Shown piece after piece: positions 33,503 through 41,435 of a stretch of DNA of 64,000 nucleotides (position 1 is its first letter; each line of letters starts with the position of its first letter). The translations under genes were made by a program, and so were the position numbers. The notes under the pieces are model-generated. The model was not told the origin of the DNA and made no database searches. It saw only the letters and a program-made list of their open reading frames with translations. The stretch lies in the NCBI GenBank assembly GCA_016218915.1, contig JACRCQ010000022.1:248001-312000 (forward strand). The letters are read 5' to 3'. The DNA is from Deltaproteobacteria bacterium (GTDB taxonomy: Bacteria; Myxococcota_A; Polyangia; Polyangiales; Polyangiaceae).

Positions 33503-35626
33503 ATGAGACCTACATCGTTCTGGCTTCGAGCGGGCTTGCTGGGGGGCGTGCTTATGGTGGCGGCCGCCACGGGTTGCGGTGGCGACGACGCCACCACGCC
33601 GGTGGGCGGAGAAGGGGGAGCTGATGCAGCGGCGGGAAGCGCCGGCAACGCGGGAACCGGCGGCCAGGCTGGCAAGGGCGGGAGCGCGGGGACCGCGGGC
33701 ACCGCTGGGACCGCCGGCAAGGGAGGTACCGCGGGAGCGGCAGGCAAGGGCGGCACAGCGGGCACCGGAGGTGCAGCAGGAACGGCGGGGGTCGCAGGAA
33801 CCGGGGGACAGGCTGGCGACGGGGGCACGTGCGATCCTCCGAAGTCGCTCTGCGGAACGGACTGCGTGGACCTGCAGACCGATCTCGCGCACTGCGGGGA
33901 TTGCGCGACCGCTTGCGCGTCCGGGCTGTCGTGCGTGGCAGGGCAGTGCATATGTTCCGGCGGGCTGACGAACTGCGGCGGCACGTGCGTGGATCTCCAG
34001 ACGAGCTTGACCAACTGCGGCGCGTGCTCCAACGCTTGCGCATCGACCGGCGCCTGCGTGGCGGGCAAATGCGACCAGTGCGACGGGGCCACGCCTGACA
34101 ACTGCAACGGGATCTGCACGGCGCTTGCGACGGACGCTGTGAACTGCGGGACATGCGGACATGCGTGCCCGGCGTCGTCGACCGGATGCGCCAACGGCGT
34201 GTGCACATGCGCTGCAGGGCAGACGTTCTGCACTGCGCAGAATGCCTGCGCAGATCTGTCGACAGACATGGCGAATTGCGGCACGTGCGGCACGACCTGT
34301 CCGATCGGCGGTGCCTGCGCTGGCGGCCAGTGCTCCTGTCCGTCCGGGCAGACGAACTGCAACGGGACGTGCGTGGACGTGACCACGAGCCAGACGAACT
34401 GCGGAACGTGCGGGCATGCGTGCGGCACCGGCGCTACCTGCCAGGCGAGCCTGTGCGTCTGCAATCCTGGACTCGTGGCTTGTGCCACGGAATGCGCTGA
34501 CCTGTCCTCGGATCCGAAGCACTGCGGCGCCTGCCCGACGGCCTGTGCGGTCGGCCAGAACTGCGTTTCCGGCCAGTGCGCGCCGTGCGGCGGCGGCCAG
34601 GTCGTGTGCAACAATGCGTGCACCAACACGGCCACGGACGTGGACAACTGCGGCCAGTGCGGCCACCAGTGCGGGCCGAACGCAACGTGCACCTCGGGGC
34701 AGTGCACCTGCGCCGCTTCGCTGATCTACTGCGGCGGCACGATCGGTTGCGTGGACACGTCCTCGGACACGAACAACTGCGGAACCTGCGGCCACGACTG
34801 CGCCAACGGACAGATCTGCAACTCAGGGCAGTGCGTGTGCGCAGTCCCGGGCGAGACCAATTGCGGCGGGTTCGTGGGGTGCGTGAACCTCGCATCGGAT
34901 CCTCTTCACTGCGGCTCGTGCAACGGGTTCAATCACGTCTGCGGACTGGGGCAGGTGTGTACATCGGGGCAGTGCTCCTGTCCGCCGCCTGACACCTCGT
35001 GCGGCAACGCCTGCGTGGACCTGCAGACCGAGCCGCAGTTCTGCGGCACGTGCAACATCCACTGCGCGTTGGGTGACGTGTGCAACGCCGGCGTGTGCCA
35101 GTGCCCGGCCGGTGGTACGGTGTGCGGACAGACTTGCGCAGACACCCAGCACGACCCGCTTCGTTGCGGCAACTGCAACACCCAGTGCAGCGCAACCCGC
35201 TTCTGCGATGCCGGGACTTGCCATTGCCGGCCTGGATTCACCCTGTGCGGCAACACTTGCGTCGAGCTGCAGCACAACTTCACCAACTGCGGTGCTTGCG
35301 GCACCAACTGCGGAAACCAGGGGTTCCAGAACCCGAGGTGCGTGGACGGCGCGTGCGCTGACACGACGTGCATGGCAATCGGGCGCACCTCCTGCAACGG
35401 CGTGTGCCTGACGGACGCGCAGCTTGCGACGGATCCCATGAATTGCGGACAGTGCGGACAGGTTTGCGCATCCGACGAGCTGTGCGTGCAGGGCAATTGC
35501 CAGCAGTACTTCACAGCGCCGGGCTGCAACACCTGCCCCTGCGGCGCCTGCGGAGTGGGAACCACCTGCTGCTCGTACCCGGGCCAGACCTTCCCGGTGT
35601 GCGTCGACGGCAACACCTGCCCCTAG
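33503..35626 (+). CDS. Cys-rich (Stig1-like repeat) lipoprotein, second of a tandem pair
   Basis: The product has 707 residues. A GGAGAGG site precedes the ATG and the signal ends AATGC (lipid Cys about 22). A long Gly/Ala/Thr linker (about residues 25-105), made of repeated AGKGGTAG-type units, leads to about a dozen Stig1-like repeats of roughly 38 residues. In each, C-G-x-x-C-V-D-L is followed by N-C-G-x-C-G-x-x-C and C-x-x-G-x-C-x-C. The protein ends in the same module as its upstream neighbour, with CNTCPCGAC, a CC pair and a final PVCVDGNTCP. Disulfide-rich surface display is inferred. A strong terminator hairpin lies just after the stop. Confidence 0.87.
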   Translation: MRPTSFWLRAGLLGGVLMVAAATGCGGDDATTPVGGEGGADAAAGSAGNAGTGGQAGKGGSAGTAGTAGTAGKGGTAGAAGKGGTAGTGGAAGTAGVAGTGGQAGDGGTCDPPKSLCGTDCVDLQTDLAHCGDCATACASGLSCVAGQCICSGGLTNCGGTCVDLQTSLTNCGACSNACASTGACVAGKCDQCDGATPDNCNGICTALATDAVNCGTCGHACPASSTGCANGVCTCAAGQTFCTAQNACADLSTDMANCGTCGTTCPIGGACAGGQCSCPSGQTNCNGTCVDVTTSQTNCGTCGHACGTGATCQASLCVCNPGLVACATECADLSSDPKHCGACPTACAVGQNCVSGQCAPCGGGQVVCNNACTNTATDVDNCGQCGHQCGPNATCTSGQCTCAASLIYCGGTIGCVDTSSDTNNCGTCGHDCANGQICNSGQCVCAVPGETNCGGFVGCVNLASDPLHCGSCNGFNHVCGLGQVCTSGQCSCPPPDTSCGNACVDLQTEPQFCGTCNIHCALGDVCNAGVCQCPAGGTVCGQTCADTQHDPLRCGNCNTQCSATRFCDAGTCHCRPGFTLCGNTCVELQHNFTNCGACGTNCGNQGFQNPRCVDGACADTTCMAIGRTSCNGVCLTDAQLATDPMNCGQCGQVCASDELCVQGNCQQYFTAPGCNTCPCGACGVGTTCCSYPGQTFPVCVDGNTCP

Positions 35627-35641
35627 CTCCATCCTGCTGAG

Positions 35642-35669
35642 TCCGGGGGAGGCTTGAGCTTCCCCCGGA
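35642..35669 (+). terminator. Strong terminator-like hairpin
   Basis: TCCGGGGGAGGC (35642-35653) pairs over 12 positions, one of them G-T, with GCTTCCCCCGGA (35658-35669) around TTGA. A pyrimidine-rich tail (TCTTCTCTTC) follows. It lies 15 bases after the stop at 35626. Confidence 0.7.
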
Positions 35670-35897
35670 TCTTCTCTTCAAGACACAGCCCGCCCGCCGA
35701 AGCGAGTCGTGCGCAGCGGCGCTCTCGCTATGGAGAAGGGAGTTGCGTGGCGTCGACCCTCCAGTCGTTTTGCGCGATTGTTTGCGAGTCGATGGCATCG
35801 TTCACTTCTCCGAGGCCTTTGGCAGCAATTGCGAGCGGCTACTGGCACACAAGCGCGCATTGATTCTGCCGGCACCTGGAAAAGTGGACACGCAGCT

Positions 35898-36551
35898 TCA
35901 CGGCAAGTGCAGCGTCACGTGCAAGTAGCCAAAGCTGATCAGCCAGCTCAGCGTCCCGCCGAGGAGCAGCCCACCGAGGATGATCAGGATCGAGATCGTG
36001 GGACGAGGGGCCGGACGCTGACGCCATGCGGTCGGGTTCTTGCGCAGCAGGCGCTTGGCGATGAGCAGGGCGATCGGGCTCGCGCGATCCACGCCGAGCA
36101 CGCCGGCCATGCAACGAATGGCGATGTCGGTCAGCGCAGGATCCACCGCGTCGGCGCGCTCCTTTTCCTTGCGGGCGATCGCGTACAGGACACCCAGATT
36201 CGGGGGCAACCGCCCTGCATCCTCTGCAGGCCCCAGGGCGGCCAGGACCGCGTCCCAGTTGCCCGCTTCGACCGCCTTCTCCACCTCGGCCAGGCGCGGA
36301 TCGGACGAGGTGACCACGGACGGCGCTTGCGCTTCCTGTGGTGCCGGGGCCGGGTCCGACGCGCTCGTCTCGAGAACCGGTGAAGCGGACGAATCGACGA
36401 TCTCCACTTTCGGAGGGAGCGGTTCCCCTTCGGGAGCAGGGGGTGGGTCCGTGGGATCGCGCCGCGGATCGCGCTGAGGGGGAACCGTCGGCTCGCGACG
36501 CGGATCGCGCTTCAAGCGAGCCTCGAGGTCGTCGTCACGGGAGTCCTTCAC
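35898..36551 (-). CDS. Tail-anchored protein with Pro/Arg-rich N-terminus
   Basis: The product has 217 residues from a GTG at 36551. The N-terminus carries a short duplicated segment (RRDPTDPP and RREPTVPP within KRDPRREP and QRDPRRDP). A Pro-rich acidic stretch follows, then a compact domain of about 80 residues with an [12 protein letters not shown] segment that suggests a helical-hairpin/TPR-like fold. A single membrane helix lies at about residues 185-207, close to the C-terminus, so most of the protein faces the cytoplasm. I recognise no named family. The ribosome site is weak, and the longer in-frame start at 36866 overlaps msrB on the other strand and is unlikely. The gene diverges from msrB. 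Confidence 0.65.
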   Translation of the reverse strand: MKDSRDDDLEARLKRDPRREPTVPPQRDPRRDPTDPPPAPEGEPLPPKVEIVDSSASPVLETSASDPAPAPQEAQAPSVVTSSDPRLAEVEKAVEAGNWDAVLAALGPAEDAGRLPPNLGVLYAIARKEKERADAVDPALTDIAIRCMAGVLGVDRASPIALLIAKRLLRKNPTAWRQRPAPRPTISILIILGGLLLGGTLSWLISFGYLHVTLHLP

Positions 36552-36657
36552 GCCACGATCGTGCCACGAGCCATGGCCGCTGAGCCAACTTCTACGCTCC
36601 GGCTCTGCCGCGGACCCCACTTGTCGAGGCGCCCGCCGGCCCCAAGTAACCGGCGTC

Positions 36658-37317
36658 ATGCTCCACCCCGTCAAGACCTCCTTCACCATCTTCGCATCGC
36701 TGAGCCTCCTCATGCCCAACTGCCAGACCGAGAGCCATCCGCCCGCTACGACGACCTCGCCGCCCGCTTCGAAAGCGCCGCAAACGACTGAAGCGCTCCA
36801 GGCTGAGCAAGCTCCGGTCGCGCGCGACTGGCGCGCCCCTTCCCAGCAGGAGATTGCGGAGCGCAAGAAGCAGCTCAGCCCGGATCAGTTCAAGGTCACC
36901 CAGCAGCAGGGCACGGAAGCCCCGTTCCGCAATCCGCTCTGGAACAACCATGCGCCGGGTATCTACGTCGACATCGTGTCTGGCGAGCCGCTCTTCTCGT
37001 CCAAGGAGAAGTTCGAGTCCGGCACGGGTTGGCCGAGCTTCTACCGGCCGCTGGATCCCCAGCGCATCGTGGAGAAGCACGATGACAGCTACGGCATGGA
37101 TCGGGTCGAGGTGCGGTCGAAGAGCGGAGACTCCCATCTCGGGCACCTGTTCGACGATGGCCCTGCGCCGACCGGCCTCCGGTACTGCATCAACTCCGCC
37201 TCGCTCAGGTTCATCCCTGCAGAGCGGCTGGCAGCCGAAGGCTACGCTTCGTTTGCCTACCTGTTTCCGGAGGTCAAGCAGGTGCTCCCGCAGAGCGAGC
37301 CGACTTCGGGACGCTAG
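36658..37317 (+). CDS. msrB: Peptide-methionine (R)-S-oxide reductase MsrB, lipoprotein form
   Basis: The product has 219 residues. The N-terminal signal ends LLMPNC (lipid Cys22), so the enzyme is exported and anchored. The MsrB domain (about residues 60-205) contains [10 protein letters not shown] and the catalytic Cys177 in RYCINSA. It reduces methionine-R-sulfoxide in envelope proteins. Cysteines that normally bind the structural zinc (two CxxC pairs) are absent; a GEPLFSS segment stands where CGxxLFxS would be. The resolving Cys is not evident, which suggests a one-Cys mechanism or recycling by a partner. Its stop codon overlaps the lnt stop (CTAG), so the two genes converge with no spacer. 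Confidence 0.93.
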   Translation: MLHPVKTSFTIFASLSLLMPNCQTESHPPATTTSPPASKAPQTTEALQAEQAPVARDWRAPSQQEIAERKKQLSPDQFKVTQQQGTEAPFRNPLWNNHAPGIYVDIVSGEPLFSSKEKFESGTGWPSFYRPLDPQRIVEKHDDSYGMDRVEVRSKSGDSHLGHLFDDGPAPTGLRYCINSASLRFIPAERLAAEGYASFAYLFPEVKQVLPQSEPTSGR

Positions 37318-38891
37318 ACCCGCGCAGCAGGAATCGATCGCCGAGCCGCTATCGCTGCGATCACGACGAGTAGACACGCCCACGGGAAAGCATCCCCGAG
37401 CCACCCGTACCAGCTGCGCATCGCTCCAACCTTCGGCGTCACGACGAGCGTCGTCCCCTCCCCTTGCCGGCTGAGCTGCGTGGTGGCGAGGATTCTTCCT
37501 GTGGACGCCACGTGCGCGCTGATGCCGGAGCCAGTGGATCGGACGAGATCCCGGCGCGATTCGATGGCGCGGAACACGACCTGGGCGAGGTGCTGCTCCG
37601 GCTCCGCACCATCGCCGAACCAGGCGTCGTCCGACAGGTTCACCAGCAGATCCGGTCTGCCTCGCATCACGGTGCGCATGTACGCCGGGAAGATCGATTC
37701 GAAGCAGATGAAAGCTCCAAGCGACCTGGACGAAGGAAGGGCCAGCAGCTGCGGGCCGTTGCCGGCGCGGTAGCGTTTGCCACCTCCCGCGTGTGGCGAG
37801 AGCATTCCAGGGAGCCACTCGCTGTAGGGGATGAGCTGCACCTTGTCGTAGAACACCTGCATCCGGTCATTGCTGTCGGCAAATGCAGCGGAGTTGGTGA
37901 TCTCTCGGGTCGAGACATCCACCGCTGTCACTCCGAACAACAGCGGAGAGCGGAAGCCGCGTCGGATTCTGCGCTCATGACCGGACGGGTAGTCGTGGGC
38001 AGCGTCGTGACGAAGCAGCAACGGGTACGCCTTCTCCGGCCAGATCAGAAGGTCCAACGGCCCTTGCTCGCGCTCCAGCGTTGCGGACAGGTCCTGATAG
38101 CGTCCCAGGATCTCGGGCGGATCAGGCGCGGCTTGCCAGCCGGTGCGCACCCAGCTCGCTTGCACCATCCCCACGCGCAGCGAAGCAGAGGTTCCTCGTG
38201 CAGCGTCGACCCCTCGAATGCGCCAGGCACCGAATGCGCTCGCGACCATGGGAACGGCAAGGGAAGCGCCCAGCAGGACGGCAGCGTGCCTGTGCGACGA
38301 TCGCCTGACCGACGCTGCAAGGGCGATCATCGAGCCCGTGAGAACGAACAGGAAGGTCAGCAGGTAGGGGCCGCCGAGCTCGGCGATCTGGGCGGGCCAC
38401 GGCATGCGGTATTGCGTGATGCCGAGCGAGTACGGGAAGACCATGGGCATCCAGCGCTCGATCACCACGAACGCAGCAGCGCTTGCGAGCGGAGCCCACG
38501 GGGCGCGATGCACGGCTCGGGTGATCAAGGCCCAGGCGCACCACGCCAATGCCTGCCATGACCAGATCACCAGGCTCGCCGCTACTGCGAGCGCAGGATG
38601 CAGGCCGGAGAATCGGGCAAGCAAGCCTGGGAACCAGGAGCAAAGGCCGGCATTGAGCGCAAAGCCCGCGACCCATCCGAGCAGCGCCGCCCGTCGCATG
38701 CTCACGCGCGGCAGCACCCATGCGATCGGAGCGAACGCGATCCATGCGAGCAGGGCGCACCAGCGCCAGGTTGTCACTCCAGGGGAAGCGAGGACCAGCA
38801 AAGCTGCGGATGCCAGGGCGCCAGCCAGCAGCCACGCCTGGGCGCGCCACGATTCGGGCTGATCCTGGGAGACTGCTTGCACCGGTCTCAT
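37314..38891 (-). CDS. lnt: Apolipoprotein N-acyltransferase
   Basis: The product has 525 residues, close to Lnt from other bacteria. The N-terminal half has about six to seven membrane helices (residues about 20-225). The periplasmic nitrilase-like domain carries the catalytic triad: Glu286 in WPEKAYP, Lys350 in [14 protein letters not shown], and Cys396 in FICFES. One more membrane helix closes the C-terminus (about residues 500-520). The enzyme transfers an acyl chain to the N-terminal lipid Cys of lipoproteins at the outer face of the inner membrane, the last step of lipoprotein maturation. It suits a region with about two dozen lipoprotein genes. GAGGACGA is a good ribosome site. It diverges from the radical SAM gene with only 21 bases between starts. 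Confidence 0.95.
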   Translation of the reverse strand: MRPVQAVSQDQPESWRAQAWLLAGALASAALLVLASPGVTTWRWCALLAWIAFAPIAWVLPRVSMRRAALLGWVAGFALNAGLCSWFPGLLARFSGLHPALAVAASLVIWSWQALAWCAWALITRAVHRAPWAPLASAAAFVVIERWMPMVFPYSLGITQYRMPWPAQIAELGGPYLLTFLFVLTGSMIALAASVRRSSHRHAAVLLGASLAVPMVASAFGAWRIRGVDAARGTSASLRVGMVQASWVRTGWQAAPDPPEILGRYQDLSATLEREQGPLDLLIWPEKAYPLLLRHDAAHDYPSGHERRIRRGFRSPLLFGVTAVDVSTREITNSAAFADSNDRMQVFYDKVQLIPYSEWLPGMLSPHAGGGKRYRAGNGPQLLALPSSRSLGAFICFESIFPAYMRTVMRGRPDLLVNLSDDAWFGDGAEPEQHLAQVVFRAIESRRDLVRSTGSGISAHVASTGRILATTQLSRQGEGTTLVVTPKVGAMRSWYGWLGDAFPWACLLVVIAAIAARRSIPAARV

Positions 38892-38912
38892 TCGTCCTCA
38901 ATAATCCCGTGC

Positions 38913-40040
38913 GTGAAGCAAAGCGACGGGAAGCCGCGCGACATCCATCTTACTCTCTGCCTTACCCACGACTGCAACCTTCGCTGCCGCTACTGCTACG
39001 GCGGGTGCAAGGATCGAAGGCATATGAGCATGGATACCGGGCGCCAGGCGATTGCGCTCGCCCTGCCTCGCACCTCCAAGCGGCTGCACCTGGTGTTCTT
39101 CGGCGGTGAGCCGATGCTGCGCTGGCGGACGCTGGTCGCCCTCACCCATCACGCCGTGGACCTGGCAGGTGAATCCGGGATCGAGGTGTGCCCCAGCGTG
39201 ACGACCAATGGCACGCTCGTGACCCGAGCGCGGGCCAGGTGGCTCGCAGAGCGCGCGTTCGTGACCGCAGTGTCCTGCGACGGAAACGCAGCCGCGCACG
39301 ATGCGAATCGCGTGGATGCCGAAGGCAACGGGAGCCATGCGCGAACCGTGGCTGGCATCCGAACTGCGCTCGACGCCGGCCTTCGCGTGCGCGTGATCCT
39401 CGTTCTCGACCCGGGCAACGTCGCGCTGCTCCCGGAATCCGTGGCAGCGCTGCAGGACCTGGGCGTGCGCGACTTCGTGATCAACCCGAACTGGTCGGCA
39501 GCGTGGGAGGACGGCGCGCTTCGAGGTGCCTGGGAGCGCGCCTATGAGCAACTCGGCGAGCTCTACGTCGAAGCCTGGCGCAAGGGAGCGCCGCTGTGGG
39601 TGTCGTCGATTGACACGAAGATCGCGAGCCACATCAAGGGCGGGTACCTGGACAGCGAGCGCTGCGATCTCGGACGTCGCGATCTGGTGGTCGCTCCAAG
39701 CGGCAACCTCTACCCATGCGATCGGATGGTCGGAGAGGACCGGGACGGGCGCTGGGTGATCGGGCACGTGACGACCGGGGCCGATGCGTCGAAGGTCGGT
39801 TGCGTGGCAGGTCCTGCCCGCACCCTGCCTGCGGAATGCCTGACTTGCGCGATTGCAAAGCGATGCCGTAACCGTTGCGCCTGCGCGAATCTCGCCATGA
39901 CCGGAGCCCTCTCTGAGCCTTCGGACACGCTGTGCTTCCACGAGCAGCTTTCGATCCGGGTGGCGGACGACGCAGCGGAGAGGCTCTTTGCAGAGGGCAA
40001 CGAAGCGTTCATTCGACGGCACTACCGATCCACGGTATGA
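38913..40040 (+). CDS. Radical SAM / SPASM-domain peptide-modifying enzyme
   Basis: The product has 375 residues, starting at a GTG. The radical SAM cluster motif is CNLRCRYC, with Cys21, Cys25 and Cys28. The typical FFGGEPML segment (GGEP motif) follows at about residues 59-66. The C-terminal third has a SPASM arrangement of Cys, from CDLGRR through NLYPCDRM to CLTCAIAKRCRNRCAC and a last Cys, able to hold one or two auxiliary iron-sulfur clusters. SPASM enzymes mostly modify ribosomal peptides or activate sulfatases. Sulfatase activation is less likely here, because no sulfatase is nearby and an 84-residue lipoprotein gene follows after 53 bases. The longer open frame upstream overlaps lnt and is not supported. 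Confidence 0.9.
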   Translation: MKQSDGKPRDIHLTLCLTHDCNLRCRYCYGGCKDRRHMSMDTGRQAIALALPRTSKRLHLVFFGGEPMLRWRTLVALTHHAVDLAGESGIEVCPSVTTNGTLVTRARARWLAERAFVTAVSCDGNAAAHDANRVDAEGNGSHARTVAGIRTALDAGLRVRVILVLDPGNVALLPESVAALQDLGVRDFVINPNWSAAWEDGALRGAWERAYEQLGELYVEAWRKGAPLWVSSIDTKIASHIKGGYLDSERCDLGRRDLVVAPSGNLYPCDRMVGEDRDGRWVIGHVTTGADASKVGCVAGPARTLPAECLTCAIAKRCRNRCACANLAMTGALSEPSDTLCFHEQLSIRVADDAAERLFAEGNEAFIRRHYRSTV

Positions 40041-40093
40041 TGGGACGATCCTTACGAGGACCGCTTTCGATACGGCACAAGCCAGGAGGCAGG

Positions 40094-40348
40094 ATGTCGA
40101 GCAGGCTGTCACCCTTGAAGGCTTATTCCCCGCGTTCGTACCCCAAGGCTCGCGGCACGGCTGTGGGTCGGATCCTCGTGGCCGCCTCGATGGCTGCCAC
40201 GTCGCTGGGCGGATGTGGTCCGGCCATGGATCCCCACACTGTGGACTCCGCGGTGGACAAAGGTGATCTCGACGCGACCGTGGACAAGGCTGAGCCCGAT
40301 CAGGGCGCTCCGGATACGCCCCCGGATCAGGCGCCGGACGGAAAGTAG
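40094..40348 (+). CDS. Short lipoprotein, candidate substrate of the adjacent radical SAM enzyme
   Basis: The product has 84 residues. AGGAGG is seven bases before the ATG, so this start is well supported. The n-region is long and basic (about 26 residues with several Ser/Pro/Tyr). A hydrophobic core follows and ends in the lipobox SLGGC (lipid Cys about 41). The mature chain is only about 43 residues: acidic, Pro- and Asp-rich, with a doubled VDK motif (AVDKGDLD, TVDKAEPD). No enzymatic fold is possible at this size. The gene sits between the radical SAM/SPASM gene and a site-2 protease gene on the same strand. That makes a modified or processed peptide an attractive, untested reading. Confidence 0.85.
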   Translation: MSSRLSPLKAYSPRSYPKARGTAVGRILVAASMAATSLGGCGPAMDPHTVDSAVDKGDLDATVDKAEPDQGAPDTPPDQAPDGK

Positions 40349-40381
40349 GCTGGAGCGGGGCGATCCGCGACGCCTGTCGAG

Positions 40382-41392
40382 ATGTCGGTCGCATTCCTGA
40401 TCGCTGGCCTGGTGCTCCTGACGGCGCTTCACGAGCTTGGGCATGCTGCAGCGGCGCGTGCGCTCGGCATGCACATCTCCGTGGTGTCCGTAGGATTCGG
40501 CCCGCCCGTGGTGCATTTTCGGGTTCGCGAAGCGGACGTGCTGTTCTGCGTGATCCCGTTTGGCGGATTCGTACGCGTCGAAGAGCTGTCCGGCGAAGCA
40601 TCCGAAGCAGAAGTGCGAAAGGTCGGGCTTGCGAAGAAGCTCGTGGTCACGCTCGCAGGCTCGTCGGCCAACTATCTCATCGCCGCTGCGATCGGGGTGG
40701 GGCTGGCGCTCGGCTGGGGCGTGGACACGGGCCGCACGCTCGGGCTCGAGGTGACGATGGTCTCGGAGCACGCGGCGCAGGCTGGGCTTGCGCCAGGCGA
40801 CGTGGTGTTGCGTGCGGATGGCGCGCATCTGCAGAGCGTGGAGCAGCTTCAGGCAGCCTTCACGGCAGCAGGCGCGCGACCGGTGCGACTCGAGCTGTTG
40901 CGCGCAGCAGAGACAAGAGAAGTATTTGCGTCGGCTGCAGGGCCCGGACGTTCTGGCCTGGGGGCACGTTACGTGCCGAAGCCGGAGCTGTTGCGTGTCG
41001 GGCTCCTGTCGGCCGCAGCCCATGGTCTGGTCGACCCACTACGCAAGGCCTCAGCCATGCTCGTCAGCGCGGGAAGATGGCTCACTCCGGCAAAGGCGCG
41101 CAGGCCTGTGAGCCCTGTGGGGCTCGCATCGCGCGTTGCGCAGTCGGGGCGATGGGACGCGCGACGGGTGCTGACCTTTGCCGGGTTGCTGTCGGTCGTG
41201 GTGGGGTTGTTCAATCTGCTTCCGATTCCCGGGCTGGACGGTGGGAGGGTGTGCATTGCAGTGGGGGAGGCCGTGCTTCGCAGACGGTTGGCGAGCAGGG
41301 TTGCGCTGGCGATCCAGCTCACAGGTGCGTTGATCCTATTTGCCGCATGGATCGTGATCGTGGTGTTCGACGTCCTTGCGCTGGGAAGGTAG
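40382..41392 (+). CDS. RseP-like site-2 protease (M50 family) with one PDZ domain
   Basis: The product has 336 residues. The metal-binding motif is HELGH at residues 17-21 in the first membrane helix. The second catalytic motif is NLLPIPGLDGGR at about residues 278-289. A single PDZ domain (about residues 115-190) contains the GLAPGDVVLRADG segment. About four membrane helices are predicted. It is shorter than E. coli RseP, which has two PDZ domains. The family cuts transmembrane or membrane-associated substrates inside the membrane, for example anti-sigma factors or signal-peptide remnants. It is 33 bases after the short lipoprotein gene and 43 bases before a Ser/Thr kinase gene, so all four may be cotranscribed. 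Confidence 0.93.
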   Translation: MSVAFLIAGLVLLTALHELGHAAAARALGMHISVVSVGFGPPVVHFRVREADVLFCVIPFGGFVRVEELSGEASEAEVRKVGLAKKLVVTLAGSSANYLIAAAIGVGLALGWGVDTGRTLGLEVTMVSEHAAQAGLAPGDVVLRADGAHLQSVEQLQAAFTAAGARPVRLELLRAAETREVFASAAGPGRSGLGARYVPKPELLRVGLLSAAAHGLVDPLRKASAMLVSAGRWLTPAKARRPVSPVGLASRVAQSGRWDARRVLTFAGLLSVVVGLFNLLPIPGLDGGRVCIAVGEAVLRRRLASRVALAIQLTGALILFAAWIVIVVFDVLALGR

Positions 41393-41435
41393 GCATTGAC
41401 GGCTCGAACGAGCGGGCCGTAGCCTGCAGCGGCAG

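Noticed and set aside
38598..38912. Longer N-terminus for the radical SAM enzyme
   Set aside because: It would overlap lnt for 290 bases and adds no family similarity; the short form matches usual starts of the family.
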